Shown here piece by piece: positions 3,821 through 6,849 of a stretch of DNA of 6,849 nucleotides (within the stretch, counting starts at the first letter, position 1; each line of letters begins with the position of its first letter). The notes under the pieces were generated by a model, which was given only the letters and a program-made list of their open reading frames with translations, was not told where the DNA came from and searched no databases. The stretch covers positions 1-6,849 of the forward strand of contig CALDFS010000075.1 of assembly GCA_937942105.1 (NCBI GenBank). Direction: 5' to 3'. The translations under genes were made by a program, and so were the position numbers. This DNA is from an uncultured Ruminococcus sp. (lineage in GTDB: Bacteria > Bacillota > Clostridia > Oscillospirales > Ruminococcaceae).

Positions 3821-5929
3821 ATGGAAATCTACAAGGATAAATCAAAATCCTGCGAGGAGAGAGCTAAGGACTTAGTTTCCCGCATGACGGTTTTGGAAAA
3901 GTGCGAGCAGCTTAAATATGACGCTCCCGCTATCGAGCGGCTGGGTGTGCCCGCCTACAACTGGTGGAACGAGGGTCTGCACGGCGTTGCCCGCGCGGGC
4001 GTTGCAACCATGTTCCCGCAGGCTATAGGCATGGCTGCTTCGTTTGATGATGGTCTGCTCTTCGACATTGCAAACGTTATCTCAACCGAGGCAAGGGCGA
4101 AGTACAACGAATATTCCCGCCTTGGCGACAGGGACATCTACAAGGGCCTGACCCTGTGGTCCCCCAACATCAACATCTTCCGCGACCCCCGCTGGGGAAG
4201 AGGACACGAAACCTACGGCGAAGACCCCTACCTTACCACCCGCCTGGGCGTAGCCTTTGTAAAGGGCTTGCAGGGTGACGGCGAGGTTATGCGCGCTGCC
4301 GCCTGCGCCAAGCACTTCGCGGTTCATTCGGGACCGGAGGCAATAAGGCACGAGTTCGACGCCGTTGCAGACAAGAAGGATTTGGAAGAAACCTACCTGC
4401 CCGCATTCGAGGCTCTTGTTAAGGAGGCGCGTGTTGAGGGCGTTATGGGCGCTTACAACCGCACCAACGGCGAGCCTTGCTGCGGCAGCACCTATCTGCA
4501 ATCCCGCCTGAAGGAATGGGGCTTTAATGGCTACTTTGTTTCCGACTGCTGGGCGATTGCAGACTTCCATATGCACCACCACGTAACCGCGACCGCCACA
4601 GAATCAGTCGCGCTTGCGCTTAAGAACGGCTGTGATGTAAACTGCGGCAACACCTACCTGCACCTTTACAAGGCGTATGAAGAGGGTCTTGTCACCGAGG
4701 ATGAAATCACCGCCGCCTGCGAGCATCTGTTCAGAACCAGAATGAGACTTGGAATGTTTGACGAAACCGAATATGACAAGCTGGGATATATGGACGTTGA
4801 AACGCCCGAGCATCTGGCGCTTTCAAGAAAAGCTGCCGAGACTGCATGTGTTCTTTTAAAGAACGACGGCATACTTCCGCTTGATAAATCCAAGATAGAC
4901 ACCATCGCCGTTATAGGACCGAACGCACAGAACATCGGCGCTCTTAGGGGCAACTACTACGGCACAGCTTCGAGATACGAAACCATCCTGATGGGCATTC
5001 AGGACGAGTTTGACGGCAGAGTGCTTTACTCCGAGGGCGCGAACATCGTCCGCGAAAAGTCGGAGGGTCTGGCGCTTCCTATGGACAGGCTTGCAGAAGC
5101 TAAGGCGGTTGCCGCCAATGCGGATGTTGTTGTGCTCTGCGTAGGCTTAGACGAAGGCTTAGAGGGCGAAGAGGGCGACCAGGGCAACGAATACGGCTCC
5201 GGCGATAAGAGAAGCTTGCTTCTTCCCAAGTCCCAGCAGAGGCTGGTTGAGGCTGTTTTAGATGTCGGCAAGCCCACCGTTATCATCCTTGCATCAGGTT
5301 CGTCGCTCAACATAAACACCGACCGCGAAAACGCGCTTTTGCAGGCGTTCTACCCCGGCTCTGAGGGCGGCAAGGCGATTGCGGATATCCTGTTCGGCAA
5401 GGTTTCGCCCTCAGGCAAGCTGCCTGTTACCTTCTATAAGGATATTGATAAGCTGCCAGAGTTCACCGATTACTTCATGCGCGACCGCACCTATCGCTAT
5501 GACGATTATTCCAAGAACCACATTCTTTACCCCTTCGGCTATGGATTGACCTATTCTGATATCAGGGTTACCGCCGCCACTGTTAAGAAGGATGGCGATA
5601 CGCTTAAGGCAGATGTTACCTTAAAGAACAGCGGCAAGGCAGGCTCGGATGTTGTTGAGGTTTACTTCAAGTCTTCTTCAAAGGACGCTGTAAGAAATCA
5701 GGCTCTGTGTGCCTTCAAGAAGGTTGCTCTTGGCGAGGGCGAGGAGAAGACGATAACCGTTGACATCCCGCTTAAGAACCTTACCGTTGTCAACGACGAC
5801 GGCGTTAGATATCTTGATAAGGACGCTGAAACGATTCTTTACTTCGGAACCTCTCAGCCGGATGAGCTGAGCGTTGAGCTGACCGGAAAGAAGCCGATTG
5901 AGGTTAAGTTCCCCGGCGGAAGCTTCTGA
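3821..5929 (+). CDS. Glycoside hydrolase family 3 beta-glycosidase (beta-glucosidase or beta-xylosidase type)
   Basis: The enzyme removes non-reducing-end sugars from beta-linked oligosaccharides by the two-step retaining mechanism of GH3. With the ATG start it is 702 aa and has no signal peptide or membrane segment, so it should act in the cytoplasm on imported oligosaccharides. The N-terminal (beta/alpha)8 domain (about 35-330) shows NEGLHGVAR, RDPRWGRGHETYGEDP (121-136), CAKHFAVHSGPE with Lys164-His165, and VSDCWAI with Asp242 as the nucleophile. The second GH3 domain (about 340-575) starts at ETACVLLKNDGILPL, and its Glu-rich loop LEGEEGD (447-453) should supply the acid/base; Glu450 or Glu451 are the best candidates. 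After YPFGYGLTY (570-578) comes a fibronectin-III-like domain to about 690. RDPRWGRGHETYGEDP resembles the xylosidase/arabinosidase branch, so substrate is unsettled. The gene stands alone with its own promoter and terminator. Confidence 0.95.
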   Translation: MEIYKDKSKSCEERAKDLVSRMTVLEKCEQLKYDAPAIERLGVPAYNWWNEGLHGVARAGVATMFPQAIGMAASFDDGLLFDIANVISTEARAKYNEYSRLGDRDIYKGLTLWSPNINIFRDPRWGRGHETYGEDPYLTTRLGVAFVKGLQGDGEVMRAAACAKHFAVHSGPEAIRHEFDAVADKKDLEETYLPAFEALVKEARVEGVMGAYNRTNGEPCCGSTYLQSRLKEWGFNGYFVSDCWAIADFHMHHHVTATATESVALALKNGCDVNCGNTYLHLYKAYEEGLVTEDEITAACEHLFRTRMRLGMFDETEYDKLGYMDVETPEHLALSRKAAETACVLLKNDGILPLDKSKIDTIAVIGPNAQNIGALRGNYYGTASRYETILMGIQDEFDGRVLYSEGANIVREKSEGLALPMDRLAEAKAVAANADVVVLCVGLDEGLEGEEGDQGNEYGSGDKRSLLLPKSQQRLVEAVLDVGKPTVIILASGSSLNINTDRENALLQAFYPGSEGGKAIADILFGKVSPSGKLPVTFYKDIDKLPEFTDYFMRDRTYRYDDYSKNHILYPFGYGLTYSDIRVTAATVKKDGDTLKADVTLKNSGKAGSDVVEVYFKSSSKDAVRNQALCAFKKVALGEGEEKTITVDIPLKNLTVVNDDGVRYLDKDAETILYFGTSQPDELSVELTGKKPIEVKFPGGSF

Positions 5930-5973
5930 TAATTGTGCTTTCGTATAGCCTGTTGATATTGATTTAAACTAAT

Positions 5974-6013
5974 AATCCCACTCTTTGGCTAATCACTGAA
6001 GGGTGGGATTTTT
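5974..6013 (+). terminator. Intrinsic terminator of the GH3 gene
   Basis: AATCCCACTC (5974-5983) pairs with GGGTGGGATT (6001-6010) through 10 bp including one wobble pair, around a 17-nt loop. Five T (6009-6013) then CATTTTA follow on the plus strand. It starts 45 nt after the GH3 stop codon. It directly abuts the stop codon of the convergent tmcAL gene, but its minus-strand tail (ATTATTAGTTT) is a poorer U tract, so termination of tmcAL here is less certain. Confidence 0.85.
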
Positions 6014-6849
6014 CATTTTATAATGAGTGCTTTTCTCGCCATTTCGGACACATACACCTCGTCGGCAGGGTTCTTTCGTGCCAAAAAGCGGAGCCGCGAT
6101 GCCTTTTCGCTCAGCTCGGCACACCGCCGGGCGTGCTCGCTTATCTTGGAAAGGTCGGCTAAAGAGGTTGAAATCGGAATAGTCGCGCGGCGCTTGCACT
6201 CCGCCAGAATCTCCAGCCCTCTTGCATTCGCCGCCAGCACCCTTGCATAGGGCGGGGTTTGAACATCAGCGGCGGTTATGCCAAGGGCTATCGCCAGAAC
6301 CGCCCTGCGCACCCGCGCGTGGGTGACGTTGCGCGCCTTTGCTGCGTCATAAAGTGCGCTGAGGCTTCGCGCAGTCATGGCGCTTTTGATGATTCGCTGA
6401 CCTATTCCGCCGCCGGTGTAGGGCGCAGAAAGAGTCTCATCGGAAGAAACCATTGCCAGCCGCCATAGGATTGCGCCCTCGATTCTTTCGATGCCCGATA
6501 CGTCGTTTTGGTCGTAAACGTATCCTAAAAAATCGCCAACGTCCCCGCCGGCAAGCATTTTTTCACGCAGGTAGGAGGCGGAAGCATAGCCGCCGCAGGG
6601 GATCAACCCGTCGTGAACGGCGGTTCTTTTTATGGCTATGGGGGATATTCCGCTGCCGCGCATCGCACGGATATATTCAAGGGCAAGCACGTTGTTGGGG
6701 GTGGAAAGTATCTCCCCGAAGCCTTCACCAAGCCGGTTAAGAGCCTTGGCGAGCGCCTGCGGGTAGGTCAGCCCGGCGGACCTAAGGCGTTTAAGCTCGG
6801 CCTTATCTATTTTTTCAAGATACTCCGCACAGCGGCAGAGCGCCCGGGT
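6013..6849 (-). CDS. tmcAL: tRNA(Met) cytidine acetate ligase, partial (N terminus outside window)
   Basis: TmcAL uses ATP and acetate to make N4-acetylcytidine at the wobble base of elongator tRNA-Met. The frame is open to the window end, giving 278 residues of a protein usually about 400 aa long. The N-terminal nucleotidyltransferase part with its HxGH-type motif is therefore missing. Visible hallmarks are GLTYPQALAKAL, STPNNVLALEYIRAM (6673-6705 region), the KRTAVHDG segment, SASYLREKM, an APYTGGGIGQRI segment that resembles the family's YTGEG motif, THARVRRAVLAIALGI and PYARVLAANARGLEIL. These match the C-terminal half of the YlbM/TmcAL family (DUF795). A GTG at 6690 is internal and not the real start, because homology continues upstream of it. 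The gene ends in TGA at 6013-6015, convergent with the GH3 gene. Assignment rests on motif recall. Confidence 0.88.
   Translation of the reverse strand, partial: TRALCRCAEYLEKIDKAELKRLRSAGLTYPQALAKALNRLGEGFGEILSTPNNVLALEYIRAMRGSGISPIAIKRTAVHDGLIPCGGYASASYLREKMLAGGDVGDFLGYVYDQNDVSGIERIEGAILWRLAMVSSDETLSAPYTGGGIGQRIIKSAMTARSLSALYDAAKARNVTHARVRRAVLAIALGITAADVQTPPYARVLAANARGLEILAECKRRATIPISTSLADLSKISEHARRCAELSEKASRLRFLARKNPADEVYVSEMARKALIIK

Noticed and set aside
4082..5319. Minus-strand open frames within the GH3 gene
   Set aside because: They are shadow frames of a well-supported GH3 gene, without ribosome binding sites or recognisable motifs.
6023..6740. Plus-strand frames opposite tmcAL
   Set aside because: They are Arg-rich shadow translations of a GC-rich gene on the other strand with no start context.

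Overview
The window looks like chromosomal DNA of a gut- or rumen-type Firmicute, probably class Clostridia near the Oscillospiraceae/Ruminococcaceae. The reasons are purine-rich Shine-Dalgarno sites, sigma-A-type promoters, a clostridial style of AsnB, MscL and GH3 protein, and a TmcAL-type tRNA(Met) cytidine acetate ligase, a Firmicutes family. The assignment rests on protein character only; no search was possible.

Layout: 1-146 is an array of small hairpins joined by the heptamer ATTTCAC. 171-1755 (+) is a glutamine-hydrolysing asparagine synthetase broken by one frameshift near 570. 1764-1933 is a second, closely related hairpin array, whose ends form a perfect 13-bp inverted repeat. 1937-2499 (-) is mscL with its terminator, and its promoter lies at 2562-2590. 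2672-3472 (-) is proC, with a structured leader and a promoter at 3568-3596. 3821-5929 (+) is a cytoplasmic three-domain GH3 glycosidase with a strong promoter (3735-3764) and an operator-like palindrome at its predicted start site. It ends in an intrinsic terminator at 5974-6013. 6013-6849 (-) is the C-terminal two thirds of tmcAL, converging on the GH3 gene and cut by the window edge.

The genes do not form a single pathway. AsnB (asparagine), ProC (proline), MscL (osmotic safety valve) and TmcAL (tRNA wobble modification) are housekeeping functions. The GH3 enzyme breaks down imported oligosaccharides and appears to be a separately controlled transcription unit. proC and mscL are co-oriented and both touch on osmotic balance, but each has its own promoter.

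The least explained feature is the pair of hairpin arrays around asnB. They share a module order (long fold-back stem, then three or four short hairpins). Most of the short hairpins have GNRA-like loops, stems vary with base pairing kept, and the same ATTTCAC linker recurs. This looks like a structured repeat family, either a MITE/REP-like DNA element or an RNA-level structure. It is the best candidate here for something undescribed.
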